DNA of 64,000 bases from Mitsuaria sp. PDC51 (GTDB lineage: Bacteria; Pseudomonadota; Gammaproteobacteria; Burkholderiales; Burkholderiaceae_C), in contig NZ_FOZE01000002.1 of assembly GCF_900113225.1 (NCBI RefSeq), positions 372,001 to 436,000 on the forward strand, given 5' to 3'. A program made the position numbers and the translations under genes. The notes below the pieces were generated by a model. That model had not been told where the DNA came from. It made no database searches and saw nothing but the letters and a program-made list of their open reading frames with translations. Positions within the stretch are counted from its first letter, which is position 1, and every line of letters begins with the position of its first letter. This document shows positions 17,081 through 25,136 of this stretch, in pieces.

Positions 17081-19915
17081 CTATGCCTCGAGCCGCAGCT
17101 GACCAAACGCCGCCGGCACGTGGAAGTTGGGCTTTTCGCTGCCCGTCGGATTCCACGCGCTGAACTGCCGCGTCTCCTTGTTCCCCTCGATGCGGAACAG
17201 GTTGATGCGCCACCCGTCGAGCGGCTGGGGACCGCGCGGCATCGGCACCACCAGTTCCGCCGTCCACAGGCGATGGCCGGTATCGACCGCCGTGCGCGCC
17301 CGGCTTTCGCCGACGAAGCGCCGACGCCCGGCGCCGCGCACCTCCAGGTCCATCACCAAGCCGTTGGGTGACACCTCCACCTCGCGGTAGCGGTCCGACC
17401 CGGCGTCCTGCGGCGCCTGCAGGAAGACCTCCACCACGTCGCGCTGCCACAGCGGCCAGATCTCCGTCGAGGACTGCTCGCGATCGAAGGTGCTGAGCGC
17501 GTTGTAGCGACTGCTGAAGCGCAGGTGCAGCGCGCCGTCCGCATGCAGCAGCTGCACCCGCGTCGACTGCGTCCCGGTCAGCGGCCGGCCGCGCCAGTCG
17601 TGGGCGAAGAACATCGCCGGCGCGTCCTCCCAGGCCGAGGCCAGCGCGAAGCCGTCCCGCCCGATCAGCCGCGACGGCAGGCGCGCCGCGCGCGCCAGCG
17701 GGCGCTCGACCGCCGCCTCCAGCACCGCCTCGATCAGCAGGTGCTCGCGAAACGCCGCCTTCAGCGTCGGCCTCGCGGCGTCGACGCGGCCGAGGTCCAC
17801 GCCATTCACGTAATCACGCACGCGCCACATGCCCGGGCCCAAGCCGCGCAGCGTCACCGTGCCGTCGAAGCGCGGCGCATAGAACGCGTAATGCATCACC
17901 CCGTTCTTCTCGACCACATGGGTCTCCGGCTTGTCGAAGGCGATGTCGTAGAGCTCGCCGCGATACACGCCATCCGACAGGCCCTTCGCGTTGTGCGCCG
18001 CGATCCACTTGCGCCAATGTGACTCGCGCTCCGGCGTCAGCAGGAAGGAGTCCTTGGGCTTGGGATCCTCCGGCCAGGTGAATTTGGTCGACACCACCGC
18101 GCCCACGCCGACGGCCGACGCGAAATCCATGCCGCCGGTCGACAGCTCGACGTGGTCGCCCGCGTAGGCCGACCAGCGTCCCATCTGCGCCTTCAGCGCC
18201 TTGCCCTTGTGCCGCACCTGCCAGCTCGACAGCGGGTCCGACGCCGGCGCCTGGTCGATCCACGGCATGTTGTGGAAGGCGTAGCTCGTGCCGCAGGGGC
18301 AGACCTCGACCACCGCTTCCGGATTCACCGCATGCGCGGCCTCGAACATCGCGCGGTAGAAATCGGCCATCTGCTCGACGGACTCCTCCGGCTTCGCATG
18401 CCGGTGCTTCGGGTTGAAGCACGGCGCCACGCCGTTGAGATGCTGGCCGTCGACCTTCACCCCGTCGAAGCCCCAGTCCTGGATGATCTTGCGGAACATC
18501 GCCGCCGTGCGCTCGCGTGTCTCCTTCGCGCCCGGGCACAGGTAGAGGCAGTTCCACCAGGTGATCATCTGCGGCGCGCCGTTCTGGTCGAGCAGCAGCA
18601 GGTCCGCGTGTTCGTGCAGCTCGTCGCTGCCCGGCGCCACCGCCAGAGGCGCGATCCACAGCCGCGCCTTCATGCCGCGCGCGTGGATGTCGGCCACCAG
18701 CGCCTTCATGTCCTCCTCGCCGCGCGGGAATTTCTTGAGGTCGATGTCGAACCAGTCGCCGGTCTGACGCTGCCAGCCGTCGTCCAGCACCGCCCACTTC
18801 AAACCGAGTTCCCGCGCCTTGGGCAACGTCGCGCGCACGCGGTCGAGCGAGAAGTCGCGCTCGTACCCCCACGCGCACCAGACCGACTCATGCGCGCTGC
18901 GCGGCGGCTCAGGCGCTGCCAGCCCCTGCGCGTTCATCAGACGCCGGTAGCGGTCCAGCGGGACGAAGCAGTCACCCTCATGCACGGCGATGAAGGCCAG
19001 CGGCAGCGCGAGCGTCTCGCCCGGTGCCAGCGTGCGCGGCTCATCGCCGCGCATCGCGATGTCCACCTGCTCACCCACCGCCTTCACCGGCAGCGAGACC
19101 AGGCGCGGCAGGGTATCCAGATGGCCGATCGCCACGCCCAGGTCGCGCCGCCACACGTCCACCAGCGGCGTGCCGCCGCCGTAGTCGGACGAATCCATGC
19201 CGAGGAAGTTGCGCTGCTGGAAGCCACGCTTGACCGGCTGCATCCAGTCGCGCCGGTCGGTGTGCGTCGCGCCCGAGTAGGTCCACCACCCGCCCGCATG
19301 CCGGGGCGCGGCCAGCAGCCGGTGCGCGGCCACCGTCCAGCCCTGCACCGTCAGCGGCCTGTCCGAGCGGTTGACGAAAGCGACCGCCATCAGCGCGACG
19401 CCGGGGTGCTCGTCCAGCAGCGTCACCGTGACTGTCTTCGCGACGGCCGCTCCCTCGGCACGGCCGGTCAGCACGAGTCGCTGGCCGGCGCCGAACGGCG
19501 TCGCACCGCTGCTCGGAACGGCGCTCGCGAGCGCGAAGCGGTCGAGCGTCCTCGTCTTCACAGCACCGGCGCTCGCACCGCCCGCCGGCGTGACACCAGC
19601 CACCGGCGCCGGTCCGCCCAGCGCAGCTGTATCTCCGGCCAGCCCCTGGCCATCGACGATCACGATCGACTCGCCCGCATCGAAGCCGGTGAGCGCCAGC
19701 GGCCGCGGGCCGCCCAGACGCACGAGACGGCTGCGCATCCGGTCATCGAAGTGCAGCGACAGCCGCTCATCCTGCAGACGCACGTGTCCGCGTCCGAGGT
19801 CCGCGGCGCGGGCCGACGCGGCGGCGCCCGCGCTCGCGGCGAACGCCACACGCGGCGCGACGGTGGCCACGGGCGCGGCGCCCAGCCACTGGAGGAAGGC
19901 GCGGCGGCCGGTCAT
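17081..19915 (-). CDS. Exported GH36-like alpha-galactosidase with C-terminal CBM9-like domain
   Basis: 944 aa from ATG 19915; the frame stays open further upstream but runs through the amidohydrolase gene. The N-terminus MTGRRAFLQWLG with a following Ala-rich stretch suggests a Tat or Sec signal. A beta-rich N-domain precedes a clan GH-D barrel: KWAVLDDGWQ (about 373-382) and GFDGVKVDGQ (about 482-491), where the Asp of KVDG is the expected nucleophile. Clan members act on alpha-galactosides and alpha-GalNAc. The last 200 residues resemble a CBM9/DOMON-type sandwich (EIWPLWQRDVVEVFLQAP). The start overlaps the amidohydrolase stop by 4 bp. In context it should trim galactose or GalN/GalNAc ends from a galactosamine polymer in the periplasm. 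Confidence 0.8.
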   Translation of the reverse strand: MTGRRAFLQWLGAAPVATVAPRVAFAASAGAAASARAADLGRGHVRLQDERLSLHFDDRMRSRLVRLGGPRPLALTGFDAGESIVIVDGQGLAGDTAALGGPAPVAGVTPAGGASAGAVKTRTLDRFALASAVPSSGATPFGAGQRLVLTGRAEGAAVAKTVTVTLLDEHPGVALMAVAFVNRSDRPLTVQGWTVAAHRLLAAPRHAGGWWTYSGATHTDRRDWMQPVKRGFQQRNFLGMDSSDYGGGTPLVDVWRRDLGVAIGHLDTLPRLVSLPVKAVGEQVDIAMRGDEPRTLAPGETLALPLAFIAVHEGDCFVPLDRYRRLMNAQGLAAPEPPRSAHESVWCAWGYERDFSLDRVRATLPKARELGLKWAVLDDGWQRQTGDWFDIDLKKFPRGEEDMKALVADIHARGMKARLWIAPLAVAPGSDELHEHADLLLLDQNGAPQMITWWNCLYLCPGAKETRERTAAMFRKIIQDWGFDGVKVDGQHLNGVAPCFNPKHRHAKPEESVEQMADFYRAMFEAAHAVNPEAVVEVCPCGTSYAFHNMPWIDQAPASDPLSSWQVRHKGKALKAQMGRWSAYAGDHVELSTGGMDFASAVGVGAVVSTKFTWPEDPKPKDSFLLTPERESHWRKWIAAHNAKGLSDGVYRGELYDIAFDKPETHVVEKNGVMHYAFYAPRFDGTVTLRGLGPGMWRVRDYVNGVDLGRVDAARPTLKAAFREHLLIEAVLEAAVERPLARAARLPSRLIGRDGFALASAWEDAPAMFFAHDWRGRPLTGTQSTRVQLLHADGALHLRFSSRYNALSTFDREQSSTEIWPLWQRDVVEVFLQAPQDAGSDRYREVEVSPNGLVMDLEVRGAGRRRFVGESRARTAVDTGHRLWTAELVVPMPRGPQPLDGWRINLFRIEGNKETRQFSAWNPTGSEKPNFHVPAAFGQLRLEA

Positions 19916-21066
19916 CGGGCGGCCTTCCACGCGGTCGGGAAGCTGCGCGCCGCATTGAGGTGGTACAGCTTGTCCACGACGGCCTTGGGCAGGCCCAGGC
20001 CCTGCACCGGTTGCTCGAGATCCGACACCTTGAACGTCTCCTCCGTGTTGAAGTAGCGCCAGTGCATGCGCCACACCGGCTCGACTTCCTTCAGCAGCTC
20101 GGCGCCCGATTGTTGCGGCGGCTGTGAGACGTCGGTGCCGTACATCAGGCGGTCCTGGTACTGGATCATGAAGCGGCGCACCTTCTCCCGGTCGCGCTGG
20201 CTCTGGTACTGCAGCTGGCCGATGCGCGCGGCCAGGTCCACCTTGGCCAGCGGGAAGCGGTCCAGGAAGGCCGCCAGCTCGTCGACGTTGCGCTCCAGCG
20301 AGGCCATGTGCATGCCGATGAACTTCAGCTTCGGATGCGCCGCCACCATGCGGTCGCGCGCGGCCATCTGGTCCTCCCAGCTGGGCATCTCCGGGTGCAA
20401 CGCCATGTGGTACTGCGGGTGATGCGCGAAGTAGTCGCGGTCGTTGAGGACCGTCATCTGGTCCAGCGGCAACCAGCAGTTGTGGGGCTCGCCCTGATGG
20501 CCGAGCATCGGGATGCCGCGTTCCTCGAACCAGCTGAACAGCGGCTGGAAGCGGGCGTCGTCGATCATCACCAGCTGGCCCTGCGGGTCGCGCAGGCTCA
20601 TGCCGATGTTCTTCCACACCTTCACCCCGACCGCGCCGGCGCGCAGGCCGGCATAGATGCGCTGCTTCGTCGCATCGAGCCAGCCCGGCCAGTCGGACGT
20701 GTCCGACGAGAAGCTCACCGCCCAGGCCACCGCCGCCGGCCGCGCCTGGCGCAGCGCGACCGCCACCCGCTGCTGCTCGTCCAGCGGCGGGAAGTCGGGG
20801 TAGTCGACGTTGATCGTCAGCACCTGGAAGCCGAGCCGCCGCGCGGCATCGACGAACGCCGGATCGGCGTTGTGCAGGTGGACGTGCGCGTCGATCTTGG
20901 GCACCTTGGCGAAGTCCGCCATCGTGTAGCGGTCCTCGCCCGCAGCGGTCGCCGCCAGGGCACCAGGGACGGCGCCCATCGAAGCGACCATCGCCGTCGC
21001 CATCAGGCTGGCGGCCAGCCAGGCCGGCAACGCGGCGCGGGAGGGAGTTCTCGTCGTGTCGGTCAT
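19912..21066 (-). CDS. Exported amidohydrolase-2 family metal-dependent hydrolase
   Basis: 384 aa with a long signal region (residues about 12-40, ending GALAAT). TIM-barrel amidohydrolase markers: IDAHVHLHN (H61, H63), GVKVWKNIG, GHQGEPHN, FIGMHMAS and YGTDVSQP (metal-site Asp). This matches the amidohydrolase_2 group, whose members cleave or decarboxylate cyclic substrates or act as sugar lactonases. It lies between the GH114 and GH36 genes in the same transcript (24 bp after GH114, 4-bp overlap with GH36), so it probably acts on the same carbohydrate. Whether it removes an acyl group or opens a lactone cannot be read from the sequence. Confidence 0.8.
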   Translation of the reverse strand: MTDTTRTPSRAALPAWLAASLMATAMVASMGAVPGALAATAAGEDRYTMADFAKVPKIDAHVHLHNADPAFVDAARRLGFQVLTINVDYPDFPPLDEQQRVAVALRQARPAAVAWAVSFSSDTSDWPGWLDATKQRIYAGLRAGAVGVKVWKNIGMSLRDPQGQLVMIDDARFQPLFSWFEERGIPMLGHQGEPHNCWLPLDQMTVLNDRDYFAHHPQYHMALHPEMPSWEDQMAARDRMVAAHPKLKFIGMHMASLERNVDELAAFLDRFPLAKVDLAARIGQLQYQSQRDREKVRRFMIQYQDRLMYGTDVSQPPQQSGAELLKEVEPVWRMHWRYFNTEETFKVSDLEQPVQGLGLPKAVVDKLYHLNAARSFPTAWKAAR

Positions 21067-21090
21067 CGTGGGAAATGCAGGTTCAGGCGA

Positions 21091-21906
21091 TCAATCGCAG
21101 CTGTAGCGATAGGCGTCGTTGAGGTCCAGCGGCAGCACCAGCGTGCGGATCTTCGCGGCCCGCATCTTGGTGCAGAGCTTGTCGCGCGCGCCGTTCGTGT
21201 TCTTGCGGTACTTGGACGCGTACTCGGCGTTGAACACGGGCTTGTTCTTGCTGGTGAAGACCGTGTAGCCGCCGCACTCGTCGTACTGGTTGCACTGCTC
21301 GTTGACCGCCATGTCGAAGTAGGGCTCGAGCTGCGCCAGCTGGTCGACGTCGTTCTTCAGCGCGATCGCCAGGCCGCGGCCGTGCGCCGCGTTGGCGAGG
21401 TACTTGTTGTAGTCGAGCTGCGTGGCCGCCGTCAGCGGGAAGCCGGTGCCGTTGGTGTAGCCGTCCACGTTGTCCGGCTCGACGCCGTCGCAGCCCTTGG
21501 ACACGGCCAGGTCCAGCCGGCTCAGCATCACCGCGCGCACGGTGGCCGAGCGCGTGTCCAGCCACTTCTCGCCTTCCCAGCCGTCCAGCGCGTTGCCCAT
21601 GTCGGCGGCGTTGAAGCGGTTGAAGTCGGAGCGCCAGTTCTCCGAGCTGCCGGCCGAGAAGTAGCACAACACCTTGCGGCCCTGCGCCTTCAACTGCGCG
21701 ATCGTCTGCGCGGAGGTGTCGAACAGGTCGATGTCGTAGACGGCCACGTTGTAGCCGGTGTTGAGCGTGCCGCTCAGCTGCCACTGCCAGGTCGTCGCGA
21801 CGCCGGGCTTCCACCACGACTGCGCCTGGGCACCAGTGGTGGCGGCGAGCGCGGCGGCGGCGGCGACGAGGCCGGTGGCCATCGAACGGATCAGCGATCG
21901 TTTCAT
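21091..21906 (-). CDS. GH114 endo-alpha-1,4-polygalactosaminidase
   Basis: 271 aa. ATG 21906 is preceded by ACAGGAGAA. The signal peptide ends GAQAQ (about residue 29). The mature protein shows WQWQLSGTLN, VAVYDIDLFDT, KVLCYFSAGS, the acidic active-site strand CDGVEPDNVDGY (residues 139-150), AIALKND and KPVFNAEY, all characteristic of GH114. Known members hydrolyse alpha-1,4-linked galactosamine in fungal galactosaminogalactan and the bacterial polysaccharide Pel. It should act outside the cell or in the periplasm, producing galactosamine oligomers for the adjacent TonB receptor. Length matches the family's catalytic domain with no extra module. Confidence 0.88.
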   Translation of the reverse strand: MKRSLIRSMATGLVAAAAALAATTGAQAQSWWKPGVATTWQWQLSGTLNTGYNVAVYDIDLFDTSAQTIAQLKAQGRKVLCYFSAGSSENWRSDFNRFNAADMGNALDGWEGEKWLDTRSATVRAVMLSRLDLAVSKGCDGVEPDNVDGYTNGTGFPLTAATQLDYNKYLANAAHGRGLAIALKNDVDQLAQLEPYFDMAVNEQCNQYDECGGYTVFTSKNKPVFNAEYASKYRKNTNGARDKLCTKMRAAKIRTLVLPLDLNDAYRYSCD

Positions 21907-21982
21907 GAGTTCTCCTGTGGGTCGGGCCGTGTGCCGGCCCGGGTGTTGTGGAACCCCCAACGTCCTCTCCGGGAAGCCGGCG

Positions 21983-24847
21983 TCAGAACTTGATGCTCGC
22001 GCCGATCGTGAACGCCCGGCCCCAGCGGTTGTAGCCCTGAGGCAGCGTGATGGAGCCGTTGCCCAGCGTGTACTCCTGCTTGGCGTCGGTCAGGTTGCGG
22101 CCCTCGATCGAGAGCTTCAGCCACTTGTTGAACTCGTAGGACGCCTGCGCGGTCACCCAGGTGATCGCCTTGGCGCGCTCGTTGAAGCCGGGGCCGATCA
22201 CGTTGATCGCCGAGACGAAGTCGTCGGTGTGGTCGGCCGTCGCGCTCAGGCTCCACGGGCCCTTCTCGTACAGCAGGCTCAGCGAGGAGGTCGCCGGCGC
22301 GATGCCTTCGAGCGGCCGCTTCTCGCCGCCGACCCAGCTGTCCGAGCGGTTGCGCGTGTACTGCGCCCGCACGCCCAGGCCGTTGTCCCACAGGTGCTGG
22401 AAGCCGATCTCCATGCCGCGCACCTTGGCCTTGTCGCCGTTGATCGGCTTCATCACATTGAAGAGATGGCCCGGCACGCCGATGTCCACGCCGGTCTGCC
22501 AGCTGGTGGTGATCTGGTTCTTGATGTCCTTCTGGAACACCGCGAAGGTCAGCGCCGAGTTGCGGGCGTAGTACCACTCCAGCGAGGCGTCGTACTGCTT
22601 GGCGCTGTAGGGCTTGAGGTCGGCGTTGCCGCCGAAGACCTGGGTGAAGTCGCCCCAGGCCACGCTGGCCGTGGTGCTGGTGGGTGCGAGCTGCTCGACC
22701 GAGGGCCGCGCCATCGTCTTGGCCGCGCCCAGGCGCAGCTGCAGCTGGTCGGTGAAGTGCCAGACGAAGTTGGCCGACGGCAGGCCGAAGGTGTACGAGG
22801 CGTCCTGCCCGATCTGTGTCGGCGCGGCATAGACCGCGGTGTAGTTGAAGGGGCCGTTCTCGGTCAGGCTCTCGATCTTGGCGTCCCAGGCCCTGGCCGA
22901 GGTCTTGGTCTTGACCAGGCGCACGCCGATGTCCGCGTTCCAGCGCTCGCCGGAGAGGTCGGCCTCGATGAAGAAGGAAGTGGTCTTCTCGCGCACGCGG
23001 TAGCTCTGCAGCGGGTTCCACACCGGCGCGGCCAGGCTGAAGTCGTAGCTGCCGCCGTCGGGGCGCGGCTTGCCGTTGTAGGCCTGCAGCGCCGCGAGGT
23101 AGTTGGGCACGTCGAAGCCCAGGAAGCTGCGCGGGAAGCTGCCGCTGACGCCGTTCATGAAGTTTGGCGGGCTCAGGTGCTGGTCCAGCACGTTGCCGCC
23201 GAGCTGGCCGACGTTGATCGCGTTGGCGCCGGAGTAGTAGTTCTCGCCGCCGTTGATCGCGTTGTCGACCAGGTCGCGGTGCTTGTCGCGCCGGGTGCTC
23301 TGCACGCCGAACTGGATCTGGTCGACGTTGAAGCGGTCCACCGACCACGCGCCGTTCAGCGTCAGGCCGCGGATCTTGTCGTCGATGTTGTCGCCGCTCA
23401 GGCCCAGGTAGTGGGTGTTGAAGTCGCTGGCGCCGAACTGGCCGCCGGCCAGGCCGTTGATCAGGTCGCGGCCGTCGGCGAAGGTCGTGCTGATGCTGGG
23501 CACCTGCGAGCCGGTCAACTGCACCGTCGTCACATTGGGCTGGTTCATGCGCAGCACCGTGTAGGTGTCCTGCCCGCCCGAATGGCGCTTGGAGGTCGAC
23601 TGGTACAGATCGCCGCTGAACTTCAGCGTCTCGGTCGCCTTCCACTCGGCGTTGACGCCGTACAGGGCGCTGTCGACGACGCGATGGGTGGTCAGGTTCA
23701 GCAGCTCCGGATTGAGCCGCTGCTCCGGGTCCGGGTTGTCCATCGTGAAGCCGGTGACAACCCCGTTGCGGATCTGCATGTTGGACCAGCGACCCGGCGC
23801 GAACAGCGTGTAGAAGGACTGCTGGTAGCCGACCTGCGGCGAGTCCAGCCGCGTCCTGATGCCGTCGATGGTGACCTTCAACTGCTCGCTGGGCCGCCAC
23901 TCGACCTTGCCCGACAGCGCGGTGCGCTTCTTCTGCTCCTGGATGGTGCCGACGCGGAACTGGCCGGGGCCGATCAGGCCTTCCTCGTCGGGGTCGAGCA
24001 CGCCGTTGCCGTTCGGGTCGATGTTGCCGCCCCAGGCATTGCCGGTCCAGTTGGCGGCCGGGTCGGCGATCGGGTTGCGGGTCCAGCCGCCGTCGTTGCC
24101 GGCGGTGTCGGTGCGGACCTTGCGGTCGGCGTAGACCAGACCGACCAGCACGCCCAGTTCCTTGCCGAAGGTGTTGCTGTAGGTGGCCGAGAGCTTGCCG
24201 CCGTTGAGCCTGGACATCAGGTTGCGGTCGCCCTCCACGCGCAGCAGGCCGTGCTGGCCGGGCTGGTCGAAGGGACTGGCGGAGCGCAGGTTGACCAGGC
24301 CGCCGATCGCGCCTTCCATCACCGAGGCCTGCGCCGACTTCACCACGTCGGCGCCGCTGATGATGTCCGACGGCAGCACGTCGAAGGCGAAATCGCGGCC
24401 CTCGCCATCGGTGGCCAGGATGCGGTTGTTGAAGGTCGTCAGCGTGTATTCCGGCCCCAGGCCGCGCACGCTGACCTTCTGGCCCTCGCCGCCGGCGGTC
24501 CGCGAGATCGACACGCCGGTGATGTGGCTCAGCGAGTCGGCCACGTTGTCGTCCGGGAAGCGGCCCAGCTCGGTCGCGCTGATGCTGTCCTGCACGCCCG
24601 AGGCACTGCGCTTGAGGTTGAGCGAGCGCTGCAGGCTGGCGCGGGTGCCGGTGACCTCGACGCGCTCGAGCGTCTGGTCGGCGTCCCTGGCCTTGGCGTC
24701 GGCCTTGGCTTCCGACGCCGCCGGCGCCGGTGGCTGCACCTGCGCCTGGGCCGCGCCCATGGCGGCCAGCGCGGCGATCGCCGCGGCGGCGGCGACGGGC
24801 CGCGGCGCGAATCGGGCGGTCAGGAGGGAGGACTGGGGAGCTCGCAT
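21983..24847 (-). CDS. TonB-dependent receptor, Xanthomonas/Caulobacter carbohydrate type
   Basis: 954 aa, ATG 24847. After a signal peptide there is a Pro/Ala/Lys spacer, then VEVTGTRASLQRSLNLKR, the hallmark start of the large receptor subfamily used for oligosaccharides. The plug follows (FPDDNVADSLSHITGVSI, VSVRGLGPEY), then a long barrel ending FTIGASIKF. An internal DPNGNGVLDPDEEG loop may bind calcium. It is first in the leftward operon, 76 bp before GH114, and would import galactosamine oligosaccharides. Its promoter lies in the divergent region, where CTTTCG-type boxes occur. Confidence 0.9.
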   Translation of the reverse strand: MRAPQSSLLTARFAPRPVAAAAAIAALAAMGAAQAQVQPPAPAASEAKADAKARDADQTLERVEVTGTRASLQRSLNLKRSASGVQDSISATELGRFPDDNVADSLSHITGVSISRTAGGEGQKVSVRGLGPEYTLTTFNNRILATDGEGRDFAFDVLPSDIISGADVVKSAQASVMEGAIGGLVNLRSASPFDQPGQHGLLRVEGDRNLMSRLNGGKLSATYSNTFGKELGVLVGLVYADRKVRTDTAGNDGGWTRNPIADPAANWTGNAWGGNIDPNGNGVLDPDEEGLIGPGQFRVGTIQEQKKRTALSGKVEWRPSEQLKVTIDGIRTRLDSPQVGYQQSFYTLFAPGRWSNMQIRNGVVTGFTMDNPDPEQRLNPELLNLTTHRVVDSALYGVNAEWKATETLKFSGDLYQSTSKRHSGGQDTYTVLRMNQPNVTTVQLTGSQVPSISTTFADGRDLINGLAGGQFGASDFNTHYLGLSGDNIDDKIRGLTLNGAWSVDRFNVDQIQFGVQSTRRDKHRDLVDNAINGGENYYSGANAINVGQLGGNVLDQHLSPPNFMNGVSGSFPRSFLGFDVPNYLAALQAYNGKPRPDGGSYDFSLAAPVWNPLQSYRVREKTTSFFIEADLSGERWNADIGVRLVKTKTSARAWDAKIESLTENGPFNYTAVYAAPTQIGQDASYTFGLPSANFVWHFTDQLQLRLGAAKTMARPSVEQLAPTSTTASVAWGDFTQVFGGNADLKPYSAKQYDASLEWYYARNSALTFAVFQKDIKNQITTSWQTGVDIGVPGHLFNVMKPINGDKAKVRGMEIGFQHLWDNGLGVRAQYTRNRSDSWVGGEKRPLEGIAPATSSLSLLYEKGPWSLSATADHTDDFVSAINVIGPGFNERAKAITWVTAQASYEFNKWLKLSIEGRNLTDAKQEYTLGNGSITLPQGYNRWGRAFTIGASIKF

Positions 24848-24936
24848 CTCAGGGTTCCTTGTGTTGGCTGGCGGCTTGCGGCAAGTCTACGCAGTCTTTC
24901 GAATGATTTCGCATATCGTTTTTACCGACGTTTTGT

Positions 24937-24961
24937 CTTTCGCTTATCACTTTGACGAAAG
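24937..24961. promoter_or_regulatory. Putative AgaR box: CTTTCG-N13-CGAAAG
   Basis: An inverted repeat with 6-bp arms separated by 13 bp lies about 90 bp upstream of the receptor start (24847) and 176 bp upstream of the permease start (25137). DeoR-family repressors such as AgaR bind arrays of TTTCGTT-like repeats in divergent promoters. Assigned by position and by recurrence at the agaR promoter. Confidence 0.45.
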
Positions 24962-25091
24962 AATTAGGACGGTCGAATCACCTTCAATCGTGCCACCACA
25001 CCCCTCGCATCCACGGGTTTTCCCTCGAAATCAAGCCTTTCAGGCCTTGCTGACGCTTCTTCCGTTGTGTTTTCAATTTCGCTGCACTATT

Positions 25092-25105
25092 CTTTCGTTC
25101 GAAAG
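25092..25105. promoter_or_regulatory. Putative AgaR box: CTTTCG-TT-CGAAAG palindrome
   Basis: CTTTCGTTCGAAAG consists of perfect 6-bp arms around TT, 31 bp upstream of the permease ATG. The right half, TTCGAAAG, recurs exactly at 29729-29736 upstream of agaR, and its complement CTTTCGAA lies at 24896-24903 on the receptor side. Confidence 0.5.
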
Positions 25106-25136
25106 CTCAATCCTTCGAACGAGACGAAAGCGATTC

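Larger units (their letters stand above)
24848..25136. promoter_or_regulatory. Divergent promoter region of the galactosamine locus
   Basis: This 289-bp gap lies between the outward-facing receptor and permease genes and is conspicuously AT-richer than the flanking genes. It holds several copies of CTTTCG/CGAAAG: 24896-24903 (CTTTCGAA), an inverted pair at 24937-24942 and 24956-24961 separated by 13 bp, the compact palindrome at 25092-25105, and a further CGAAAG at 25125-25130. It must contain the promoters for both operons. Exact -10/-35 elements were not assigned. Confidence 0.7.

Noticed and set aside
19916-20617. In-frame upstream extension of the GH36-like gene
   Set aside because: The extension runs out of frame through the amidohydrolase gene; the internal ATG at 19915 is followed by a proper signal sequence and a 4-bp overlap.
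21758-24955. A 1065-codon open frame on the plus strand opposite the carbohydrate TonB receptor
   Set aside because: It mirrors the codon structure of the receptor gene; composition is His/Arg/Gln/Val-rich without motifs, and the receptor has unmistakable family signatures.
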